Shown: in pieces, positions 40,901 through 52,900 of the stretch
Numbering within the stretch: position 1 is the stretch's first letter
Layout: every line of letters begins with the position of its first letter
Notes under the pieces: model-generated
The model's database searches: none
Told to the model about the DNA's origin: nothing
Seen by the model: only the letters and a program-made list of their open reading frames with translations
Position numbers and translations under genes: made by a program
From: Callaeas wilsoni
Lineage: Eukaryota > Chordata > Aves > Passeriformes > Callaeidae
NCBI GenBank assembly: GCA_013398955.1
Contig: VWPU01017410.1
Coordinates: 62,001 to 126,000, forward strand
Length of the DNA: 64,000 nucleotides
Direction: 5' to 3'

Positions 40901-43900
40901 TTATGGGTTATAGTACAGCAAAGTTGTAAAGAATTCAATCTTCCTAAGAATGTTGTTTCAGTTTCTTTCTAGAAAGTATTGATGCTGAGTATGAAAATAC
41001 CTGTCCTGCTCCCACTTCACTTGTAATAAAATTGCAGTCAAGGTCTTAATCTTGCAAATTTGTGTTCTACATTTTATTGCTAGAAATTTTATCATAGTCA
41101 AAGTTGTTATTTTTTAGAATTGGAGATAAAATTATTCTTTTGTTTAGTAGCTTTTTTCAGTCCTATTCTCACAGACATGAGTTCTCTAAAGTAGAAAGCA
41201 TAAGTATTTAACCAAGTCATTTAAGAATCAAAACAGAGAGGAGAGCCTCAACTTAAAATGAGTCCAGGGAAGGAGACTGTGGTTCTTAGGCCTTAGATTG
41301 TTTGTTGTAATCTAAAAATAAATTGTTTTTAAGGCAGAATTTACACTTGGCTGTTCTTTTCTGGCTACAGCTGTATAGCTGGGGCAGAAGCAGATGCTCT
41401 GTGGCTGAGCAGTAGCTGAGTGGTGCCAGGCAGGTCTGTGCTTTACAGGCAATTACTTTTTTCCCTTGAAAATGCACTTTAGAAACATTTCAATCTGTGA
41501 AGATCAGTTTGAAAGAGACTTGTGATAAGGTATTGCTAGAACAGGAATGTTTTTTGGGAACATCATAGCAGGAGTTAATTGAGTCTTAAAAGACAGTGGT
41601 GTAACATCCAAGGAAAACAGATTTTTTTAACCTTGTGGTAATGTGCATCCTCATTTACATGCTGTCCAGTACTGATTGCTTCAAACAAGGGCTTGCTCAG
41701 ACATAGGTAAGAGCCTGACTTGGAATTTTTTTTTTTGTAAGTTGTGGAAATCGCAGTAGCATGAAGACAAGAGTTGTTTGACTTGAGCAGTCCCAAATAG
41801 CTCAGTGGCTGTTTCCTTGGAGGTCGAGTTCCCTGCGTTTAGTGGGGTCTGGTGCAAGGAATTTACAAATGGATATGTTTTGGTCTTAATTCCTGAATAC
41901 TGAGATCAGTGAGACTGCACAGTAATTTGAAGTAATTGTATTTTCTATCAGTACCTAACAAGTTGGTGTGTTCAGCCCCTGTCCCCCAGGGGTTATATTT
42001 AATGCTCAGTACTTTCACAGTCAGGATCTGGAGTATCTTTTGGTTCCCTCCTCACTCCTAGGAAACAGTAACTTCCCCTTTCACTCAGCTGTGGTCTTTC
42101 AAACATGCAACCTGGCCTTTGCACACCAGTGGAATGTTTAGCTATCCTATGAGATATCTGAGGGGGATATAACTAAATAAAGAGCATCTGGGTAGACAAA
42201 AGGTGAGCAGCTGAAGTCAAGAGCAATGTTGCTTCATGGTACCATCAAAATATCTTAAATTTATGATAGAAGGATGAGGCTTTAATCTTTATTGCAGTTC
42301 ACAAGCCTGCATGGGCTGAAAAGAACTTTACCCAAAGGCTAAAAGATGTGGAGGCCATTTTGACTTTGGTTTATGAAAGCTGTCTGTTTTCACATGACTG
42401 TCTCCTGGAATTCTGCATGCAAAAATTGCTTGCCTATGTGTACTAATTTGTAGGCTTTAACAGATCTAATAATAATTTAAAAACTTTTAAAAAAAAAGTT
42501 TCAAAACTGAATTAAGTTATTCTCTGAAATACATTTCTGGGGGGTGGATAAATGCTGTCCCTTAAAACTGAAAGATTGAAAGAAATGTAAATAGTTGAAT
42601 TAATCAGCAGTTTTTAATTTCTAACAACTATATCTGATTTGAATGCTTGGAGTGTTTTGAGCAATAGGAAAATGTCCCTTTGGTGCCTTGAGAGGCATCA
42701 CTCTGCCAGTGAAACACACTGTTTTCCTGTGGCAGTTGAAACATGTTTGGATTCACTATGGACCTTTATTGATGATCGCTCTCTGTGGCTGTAGCTGTTC
42801 AAATGAGAAGCTTTTAAATGTTGGACTAAAATGCCATTTGCAGAGAGTGCGTAAGCAGCGTTTCATAAAACTAATGGAAAACACTGACGTTAACAGACTG
42901 TGGAGCCTGAATGCTAATTGAAATAGCAAGAATATTAGTGAGCTGTTGACTTAGTTGCCAGAGTAATCAGGGCAAAACTGATGTGATTTAAGTTGTTCTT
43001 ACATTAAATATAAAATGAGAACAAATGCGAGGTGTTACAGCTACAGTGGTGTTCCTAGAAAAGCTCTTTATCGGGAGCAGTGCACAAAGCTGTGCTGCTT
43101 CCAGTTTTTTCCCAGAAGAGCAAATAAATAATTTCAGCTTTTAAAATAGCTTTCCCTTTCTTATTTTATTTTCAGAGCCTGTTTTCAATAGTCCTACCTC
43201 ACCTGTGACCTCTCCAGGAAATGGGAGTGAACCTGCATTGGGACCAGCACAGCCAAAGAAAATTCGAGGTGTTGGGTTTGGAGATATCTTTAAGGAAGGC
43301 TCAGTGAAACTTAAAACGAGATTATCCAGTAATGAATCAGAAGATAAAAAGCAAGATAAGGTTTGTAATGGTACATGTTGTTTTTTTGGGGTTTTCTGTA
43401 AAAATAATTTAGGAGATGTGGAATCTGGCCATTATCCTCTCACAGGGCTCTTGCCTTTAAAACAAATCTCCTCAAATTTGTTTCACAGTAAGTCGTATTT
43501 AACATTGATTCCAAAAGGTCTATTCAAATGTCTTGGTATTTAAACCATTAGAAACTGAAACCAGGCTGATACATAAATTGTCATTTCAGAGCCATGTGGT
43601 GAAAGACACAATGACATCTCAAACACATCTACAGTGTGAGGTCTCTCCTTGTTCACCTTGTAACAGACTTGATATATAGTCTGGGAGAAGATTGTTAAGT
43701 CTACCTATGCAAATTAAACTTGTCTTTTAAAACAAGGAATATTTTGGCATTTCTTTGTGTTTTGGCTTATTAGAGTTTTTTTCCCCAAGTTTTGGTGGAT
43801 GTCCAGATTGCTATTCTGGGTGTCAACTGCCATTACCTTCAGTGAGTGGTGCCAAGCTTCTGGCTTCATAAATTACTGGTTGTGTAAGCCTGTAAGCCTG

Positions 43901-46900
43901 AAAATGCAGGTCTAGGATTTTGCATCGCATTCATTTTCTTTCCTCCATTTTTTATGAGTGATTGGGAAAAGGAGCACTTTTATTCTTTGTTGTTTGAATT
44001 TTATTTTGATCTGAACTCGAGAGCGCTCTTGTCCCTTGGAAGCACAGCAACAATGCTCAGTCCTTTAACTTGAACTTATTATTTCAAGAGCTTATATATG
44101 GATTTTCAACTTCTGATAAATTAAGGGAAGCTGAGATGGTCCAATGTTTCAGTTTTGACTCAGGTAATCAGTTCAAGAAAGCTTTTAAAGCCTTTGTCTG
44201 TTTCAGTTTTTTTTTTTGTGGGTTATGGTCATTAATGCTGTTTTTCTGAGTGATTTGTTTTCCTCTGCCATGGTAATAATTGTAATGGTGTAGGGCAAAA
44301 GGTGAGGAGAGTCCCTGGGAGGAGGAAGGGACTGAGACTTCCTTGAATGTGTTTTACCCCAACAGCAATGCTCAGAGCAATGGCATGGTGTGTGTAGTGT
44401 TTGTTTCTGGTCTGGTCAGACCATCAGATGATTTGGAAAAGTTGCAAATGTGTTGCCTTCTGTTTAAAGCTCAGGGAATGTTGCCCTCTAAAGAAGGGGT
44501 TGTTTGGAAAAGAAGGTCCATGGCAGACCTTACTACATCCTTTCAATATACAGATGGATATTTTCTGAGGTCTGTAATGACAGGACAAGGGGCAATGGCT
44601 TAAACTGAAAGAGGGGAGACCTAGGAAGAAAAGAGAGGAGATAAGGAAGATGTTTTTCATGGTGATAGAGGTGGGGTTCTGGAACAGGTTGCCCAGACAA
44701 GTTATGGTTGCGTCATCTTTGGAGTTGTTCAAGGCCAGACTGAATGGGGCTTTGAGCAGCCTGGTTCTGTGGGAGGTGTCCATGCTTATGGCAGGGAGTT
44801 GGACTTGGATGGTCATTGAAGGTCCCTTCCAACTCAGACCTGTCTATGATTCTGTGAAGGCACATGGATTCTTCTCATTTCTCTCCTGACTTTGTCCCTT
44901 GATGTTTGTGATCACTACATCTTCATGTCAATGCTGTTAGAGTAGATTTTCAGGACCTAGCTTTGAGTTTGCTTTCTTGTCATGAGATTGATCATTCAAA
45001 AGGTGCTTCCCTACTTTCTAGCTCGTTACATGAGAATATAAAGAGCCTATCCAGACTCTGCAATTAATATGAAGCCTGCTCAGCCCTTTTGAATTGTTCT
45101 ATTTGACTGTGTATAAGCAATAAAATATGCTGGTGCTGTGCAGTTTTGGTTGGCCTGTCTGGAAAGGTCTTGTAGGCCATTTCTCATCAAGAGAGGAAAT
45201 GAAGTGAGAGAACAGTTTTGCATAGCTTAATGTCAGAGAAATAAACAATTTAGTTTAACACTTAATATTCCACTCACACTTGTTGCCGAAATCATCCCAA
45301 AGGTGGACAGACTTACAGAACAACATGGAGAGCCCAAGGGAGATAATTCTCATCAAAGTCTTGTGAAAATAGATGGCTTCCTTGGATTTGTGCTTAACTT
45401 GCTTTGAAGCTAGCTGATGAAATGCCAGGAGAGCATTGTCAGTCTTGTAAGGCAGTAAGAAAAAAAAAAAAGTCTGTGTAGAGGAGAGAGGGCTCTTTTC
45501 CCTTGGAAAATTCAGAGACTGTTCAGCACAGGAAGGCTGAGCACTGATGTATCTGAAGTGCCCAAGACTGTATATGCTGCTGCAGGAGATCGTTCCAGCT
45601 CTCCCAGCATCCCACATGGACTCAGGCTATTTATACCCTGTCTGCCTAAACTTCCTCTCTTACTCCTAATTGCATCTTACGTTGGAAGGGGGAAATGCAG
45701 AGAACTATTTCCATGTTGGAGGTGTTTAGTCTCAGAAGTGAGTTATTTTAGTGCTTCCTTCGTATACCATTCTGGAGAGAGTTAAATTGCATAGGTGCTG
45801 CAGGAAGATCCCAAGTGACCTTGACTTCCTCTATGGTATGTCAGGAGCACCAAGCAGCAGCGTACAGGCATCTGAGGTTCTAAGGAGAGTAAATCCAGTT
45901 TCTCTGACAGTAAATCTGCAAAGTGGAACTGTAGATGAAAATGAGCAGAGTAACTAAAGGCAGTGGGATTTTTCACGTCAGTAATGCTGTTAGGGCTGCT
46001 CAGGTAAGTACTGACTGTAAGATCATATTCTGTGTTTGTATCTCTTTGTGTGTGAAGTGGATGCAGCTGAAGCTGTTGGAATCTGCCTGGCAGCTCAGTA
46101 AGTTTCTGAGGGGAAAAATAAAATATTCTGTCATTTATTTTGGTTAGACGTTAACTCTGAAACTTGGGGCAATGCCTCTGTTTTTTCATTCAGGAGAACT
46201 CTCTTGTGACACTTAACCTGGTCTGTACAAATGGCTGAGGGCGAAGGGAAGCTGGGATGGGTTTTCACGTGCTCTTTCGTTTGTCTGATTAGTTAAAACC
46301 TGCTGGTCTGAGGTGGTGTATGGCTGCTGAGCATCCCTGCCTTATTCCAGTGCAAAGCAAGCATGGCCAGCGAGTTACTCTGAGCAGGGCTGTTAAATAA
46401 CTGCTTCTGTTATGTGCTGGAGGAGGCACTATTCAGGCTAATGGGAGAGTAACACCTGGAACTGCTGAAATACAACTGCTAAAGTATATTGGGCCATATC
46501 CCGAGATCAGCTTCCAGTTTGAAAGCTGTGCTCTGTCTTTAATCAGTAGATAAACTCTAATTGCAGTGTCTGTAATGAAGTAAATACAGTAAGCTAAGTG
46601 CTTAATGGGAAAGCTCATTGAATCTCTTGGAGATGGTAATTTGCATCATCTGAGCTAATGAAAAATTGAATGTGTTCTGTAGCCTAATCAAAAACAAAAC
46701 TCTAAAGAATTTTTGTTAACACAGTTCTTTTCTCTTCGTACAGCCGTTACCTAACCATCCCCCTGGAACAAAGTTAATTCATTTTCCCAGTATAACAAAA
46801 ACTGAAAACACACCTGAAGTAATAAAATCAGAAGCTGAAAGTAAACCAAAAGGTGAGGGTGATGGATATTTACATCTGTTACATGGTAGTTCTTTCTTAT

Positions 46901-49900
46901 GAACTATTTAGTTATCAGGTTTTTTTGGTGTTAAAATCTAAAACGTCTGCATGTACTGGAGTTTTATGTAATGTTCTGTACCTTTGAGGAGTTAAGCAAG
47001 TGCAAAAAAACTAAAGGAATTTTTGTTTACATTTCTGTAGAAAAAGAATCAAAACTATTAGTAGGGTCGTCTCCCAGAAAAAACAAGGCTGGAGTAGGAA
47101 CTCTTATTGCAACAGTTCCTTTGCATTAATTTTCTGTTGACATGTTGAAAGAGATTTACTTTCTGCCTGGTTTTATTCTGATGGGATGCTGGAGACCTAT
47201 TTCCATGAAACAGTTTCCCAGCACAGTTTCTGTCCCTAAGTTACACAAGTTCTTTGTAGGCTCAGGATTTTCTGTGGAGGTGGCAGCGTGCATGAGAAAG
47301 TTGGTGTTTGCGTTGTGTTGAGGTCTGTTCCCTCAGTAATCTAGTTCCATTGTGGTTCTGTTTATACTGTTTTTTTTCTTTTTCTTTTTTATTATCTCTT
47401 CAGAATTTATGACTTCGTTTATCTGCCAAATTGCACACTTTTATCTAGAGAGATATTTTTAAGCTAACCCAAAACATCTTGTGGGAGCGCCAGCCCCATA
47501 TAAAAAATTAACTTTGATTATGTGATGTGTAGACAGCTCATTTCCCCAGTTCCAGGGCAGATGTTTTCTCAACTTCCGTATTGTAATTTCAAGTATATTT
47601 TTGTTTCATGTGGAAATACCTTTTTTGGTGTGCTGTTTTCTACGGAATGCATAATTTGCAGAAAGAAGAAAACTGCAACTTCTTCCTTTTAAACCGTTCC
47701 CGTGCTATTGCTCTAAGAACCAGCCAAGACAATGTGCAGCCCTGAGCATTGTGAAATTTGACTTGTCTAAAACTTTGCATAAAAATTAACCCAACTCTGC
47801 CTAGAAAAAATCTGAATATTCAATGCTGGACACCCAAAACATTCAGTATTTAGCTCCTTTCATAGTTTCAGGTGCATCTCATGCTGAAAGCATGGAAGTT
47901 GGACTAATCCTGTAGCCATGCTCAGTCTCTTTCCCAGAGAAACAAATATATTAGAGAAGAATATATATTAAATGTGACTGTAGGATATTTATTTCTCCTA
48001 GAAGCTGTAGGAGAACATCAGTAGGTAATACCTATAGACATCAGATAAGAACATCTTATAACCTTAGGAAGAAAGCTTGTTTTTCTTCCTTAGTGTTTTA
48101 TGTAAATATAGACCATAGTGTAGTTTGTGTCTCATCCTCAGTTTTGAAAGACCAGGTTTTAAAATAAACTGTGTTCATCTGTTAGCGGATAAACAGATCT
48201 CTGAAATGTTTAGACTAGAGTGGCTTATTTTGCAGTGAGGTTCTTCTGGTTTTGGAAGCTCATTTTGGCCTCTGGTGCAAGTATGTAAAAATATTTTCTT
48301 TAAAAAGTAAAATAATCACAATTTGACCTCTCTTTCCTCCAGTTATGTTAAGATACAATATCTGATTCCCGCTACTCTATTGCTAGTCTTGAGACTTTGG
48401 AAAAGACTTATTTTAGACTAAGTTCTCTTAAAAATATTTACTGAAATTTAAATGCTGTAAAGTTAAACTTGAGTACTGGCAGAATACCAGGCTCACGAAC
48501 TAAGATGCTAAAGGGGCACGCTGTACAAACTCTCTCATATGTGTGTGGGTTTCCTGGTGGTGCTGGGGTTCACAGCCTGGCACATGGGGACCTGGGCAGG
48601 GTGCAGGGCTCCCTGTCACCAGCCTTCCAGGCAGCTGGAGCAGAGTGACACATCCCCTTTGTGGCACTGCTTTTTGTCTGCTGTGGCACTCGGTCTGTGG
48701 AGGAGGGAAGGAGTGCTTGGAGGAGGAGAGGAGGCAAAGGATTTTACTGGCCAACTCCCCAGGCAGTAAGGAAATGCATCTATTTTTGCAGAACCAGGAT
48801 GTAGTGAAATGTATCACAGTCACTCATTACTGCTAAATAAAAACCTTGAATTTGGTAGATATTTGTAGTGGACCTGTTGAATTTTTTTTTTTTTTTTAGA
48901 GTCAATATGAATTTTGGGCTTTGGACCTCAATTGATGATTCATTCATCTCTTTGACATTGTTCTTAAGTTTCTGTAATTCGTCATGAACCACAATATAAT
49001 CAGGCTATGGCTGAACATTTTTGATTACTAGATAAGACATCAAAATAATACAAGTTCTTATACCTAAGATTACTCATGTGGTTACATATCTATGTACACA
49101 CATACATATATCTCCATATAACTATCTCTTTAAGCTTGCCATACTTTGGCATTTTAACATAGTGGTTGTCACTGATTTTTATTTGAAAATACAGTTTGTA
49201 CATTTTTAAACGAAAGATGTGTATCTTGATTAAACAAAATACAAGACAGCAAAAAGGTTTGACTGCAACTCATGTATTCTCTTACCACGCAGCAAAAGCT
49301 GTCATTAAGAATTGCAGGTGATTCTGTGACTCGATGTTGTGCTGCTCTGACTGGAGGGTGATGCAGCTGCTCATTGTGGTGTCAGTGCCAAACACCTGAT
49401 AGGTTATGGCAGCACCTAAAGAGTCCTTCTTGTTTGCTTCCTCTTTCTTAGAGTGTCAGATACAGAAACCCAGCCTTTTTTTCTGCTAAATTATTTTAAA
49501 TTTGCTGGGATTAAAAATTCTATGTTTTTGTATTTTGGCCTTTCTCACTGTTGTTTTTGTGCTAGTATGGGAAAGGAGAACAAATCTTCTTGCTTCCTCA
49601 CCTGAATTGTTATCACAATTTTAAATGGATTCATTTTGAACTGTACCAAAATGGAAAGAAGATAATTACTCTTTCTGCTTTTGCAGAAGAGGCTGTGACC
49701 GAGTTGATGGCTCAGATGAGCTCTAGTTTCAGGTGCTTAGCCAAGGAATGCCTTTGCTTCAGTTACTTGGTTTCACTGCACAATTTCTGAAGTCTGCTGC
49801 TTGACATTTCTGCAGTTGTACATGTTAATAACGGATGTCACTTGAAAACAACTGCCTGTATTTAATTAGGATTGCAAATTTGAAATCTAGATCAATTTTG

Positions 49901-52900
49901 AGAAAATACATATAAGCGCTAATAAGCTTGAAACCATTTTTATCTAAAGTAGGTCAAAATTGAATATAGAAATGCTGTGGGGAGGGTTAGATTGGGTATT
50001 ATGGTATTAGCTGTTACACTTTTAACTCCTCTTTTCTCCCTCTGAAATCAGAGGGCTTGAATTAATTTGGTGTTGTGGAAAAAAAAGTTTTGGGGCTTAT
50101 ACTTCTGACTTCTCAAATATTTATTTCCTTTGCTCTATAAATATGTAGTCTTATTTTTCTTGTGATTGGAACATTCATAAAGCATTCTCAGGTGGCTGTT
50201 CTAGAAGGAAAGTGTATTGTAGTGTGAATTTCTCAGCTCTCAGGCAGCATAAGTGAGCTGTTATTATGAATGTTACTACCCATGGTATCCAGATTAATTG
50301 TGCTCCTTTGTTCCAGCCAAGGAATATTGCAGGACAATATTTTCCTATGAAGGCTCAAATGATGAACTCAGCTTTAAAGAAGGCGAGATCATTCAAATAA
50401 TCAGTAAGGTAAGAAAGTTTGGTCTGCTCTGACCACGTGTATGGCTTTGGTGAATTTTGTACAGAGAGGTTGTGTATGAATGGAGAAACCAGGAGGGTCT
50501 CTTGGGATAGATATTCCTGTAGACTGATTCGTCTCGTGTGAGAGTCAGTTCTTTGCTTCTGCACTTGATGGAGATACAGATGACTTCAAAGATCGTTCCA
50601 GAGCAGGAGGTTATCTTGGAGTCCTCAAAGGCCAGTGGGATCAGTGTACACTCAGTACCAAATGCCTTCTCAGTGAGGAAATGGGAAAAGCTTTCCAAAC
50701 AGCCCCTTTACCTTCAGAAACAGTTTTTTTCCCTGATGATTCAGTGTACCCAGACAGAAATTAATGATACTTTCTGGCTGTTTAGAGAAACGGGATTATT
50801 TAGCTGAATGTTCTCATTTGTGTTGAATTCTGAAAGCACCTTTTTGATGATGTTGTTGCAGAGATGATTCTAAACAGGAAATTAACCTACCCATACTTAA
50901 TTTCCCTGCACTTCTCTGCATTCTTTTGTTAGTTTATGTGGTGCTACATTAAGGAATAATGACCTCTGTAAAAAAAGTGGAAAGTTTCATCTTCAGCTTT
51001 CAGTTGCAGAAGAATACTTAACACATTTTTCTTTAGTAAGATTTTGATCTTATGGAATTAAATAATTGATATTATGAATATCATTGATCATAAGTACAGT
51101 GGAAAAGAGTAGTTATAGAAGGCCCTTTTGTAAACACAGCAGGCTTTGCCCCATCTTCACTCAATCTCTTGCCTCTCTGTCTTTTTAAATCAATTTACCC
51201 CAAGCATGCACTGGTCCAAAGTGGAGCTAAGAATTGTCCAGAGTGAGTGGCATCCCTGCCCATGGAAGGAGGTTGGAACTGGATGATCTTTCAGATCCCT
51301 TCCAACCCAAACCATTGTAGGATTCTGTGATTTTTTGGATCTGTGGCACAGAGGAAAGGTGTTATTTATGCTTCTAAAATACTCTGACAGCATCATATTT
51401 TGCTATGGAGAAAGGCCTTGATCCAGTAACAGTAATGGATTTCTGTGCCACTGCATTAATTCTCCATTATTTTATTTTCTTATGTCTTAATATGGTTATT
51501 TTTTCCTTCAGTGGGGTATATTCCTGTGCTTCCTCATCCTTTTCAGACCACTGGAGCTGATCCGTCACATCAGAATCACTTTTATTTAGTAGAATTGTGT
51601 GTCATGCTAATAACATTTGAAGTATTTACTGAATAACTTGCTGGTCAAGGAAGCTGAGAAGATGAAATGTTGTGTGTTAGGTCATAACTGAGTTTCTGTA
51701 CTTTCCTTCCCTTTGCAGATCTTATCCTTATACCCTTATCTTATGTGACGTAACATAATTTCATCCTGCATTTTAGAAAGCAAACAAAAACTGACCAAAC
51801 CTGATCTGATCTGTAGCTGTTTCCCCTTGCTAAGTTGGCCAGTTTCAGACAAACAATGACTTTATGTCGTGTGTAAAAGGGAAAAAGTTGTTGTGTAACT
51901 GTCTCTGTTCTGGAAAAGAAGTAAATATTTGTTGAAATGACCTGTTGTTTATTTTAGGACACTGGAGAGCCAGGCTGGTGGAGAGGAGAGCTCAATGGTA
52001 AAGAAGGCGTCTTCCCAGATAACTTTGCTGTTCAAATGCAAGAGTCTGATAAAGACTTCCCTGTAAGTTCTTACATCTACTGTTTAGTATCACAAAAAAG
52101 TGTTGATGAAAATGCAACGAATAAAAGAGGTCACAGCACATTATGCTGCTTAAAATATTACAATTATGGCAGTTTTAACTTTATGTTGATCTAGCTATAT
52201 AAAAGAAGAAAGATGTAAAGGTTAATCTTTGTGTTTAACTTGTCCATAAATACTAAAGTGAGGCTTATTTTTTGAGATGAACTCTAATTCATAAGGATGA
52301 TCAGGTCATTTAGAAAGGGGTGTAGTTCTGATGGCATGGTGTTAGTGTTACTGATTACTGAATTAAACCCTTACTGTTTAGAAAGGAGATAAGCTGTTGG
52401 TTTTTTCCATCTCAAGTCCTTAAGTAACTGTAATTACAAAATGCTAAGTGACCCCTCTGGGTCTGACTGAGATTTTTTTCATGTCAATACTTGCAGTAGG
52501 TTGCAGTATATGAAGGAGATTTTTTAGGTAGTATTTAGAAATATTTTTTCACCGTCTCATGTCCAAACTTATAGAAATTCATGTTTTCATGTGGTACTCA
52601 TTAATCTTGTAATTTTGGTCCTCATTTAAAATTTTTTTTTGTTGAGATTAATATGATGTTTTGGTTCTGTCATGTTTGTGTAGCAAAAATGGTTGTGTTA
52701 ATTCCCAAATGTACATCAGCTCCAGGTGGAATGGGTTCTGCTCCAGATCAGGTGTTATTAATTTATCATTTATCCTGAGTTGCTTCACATACACAGAAAC
52801 CTACCTACCCCAGTGAGAATTTTCTTTTCAGATAGATTCTCAGCTGTGCAAGAGTGGCATAAATGCCATAACATACAAGAAGAGAGGGTAGGTAGGGTTG

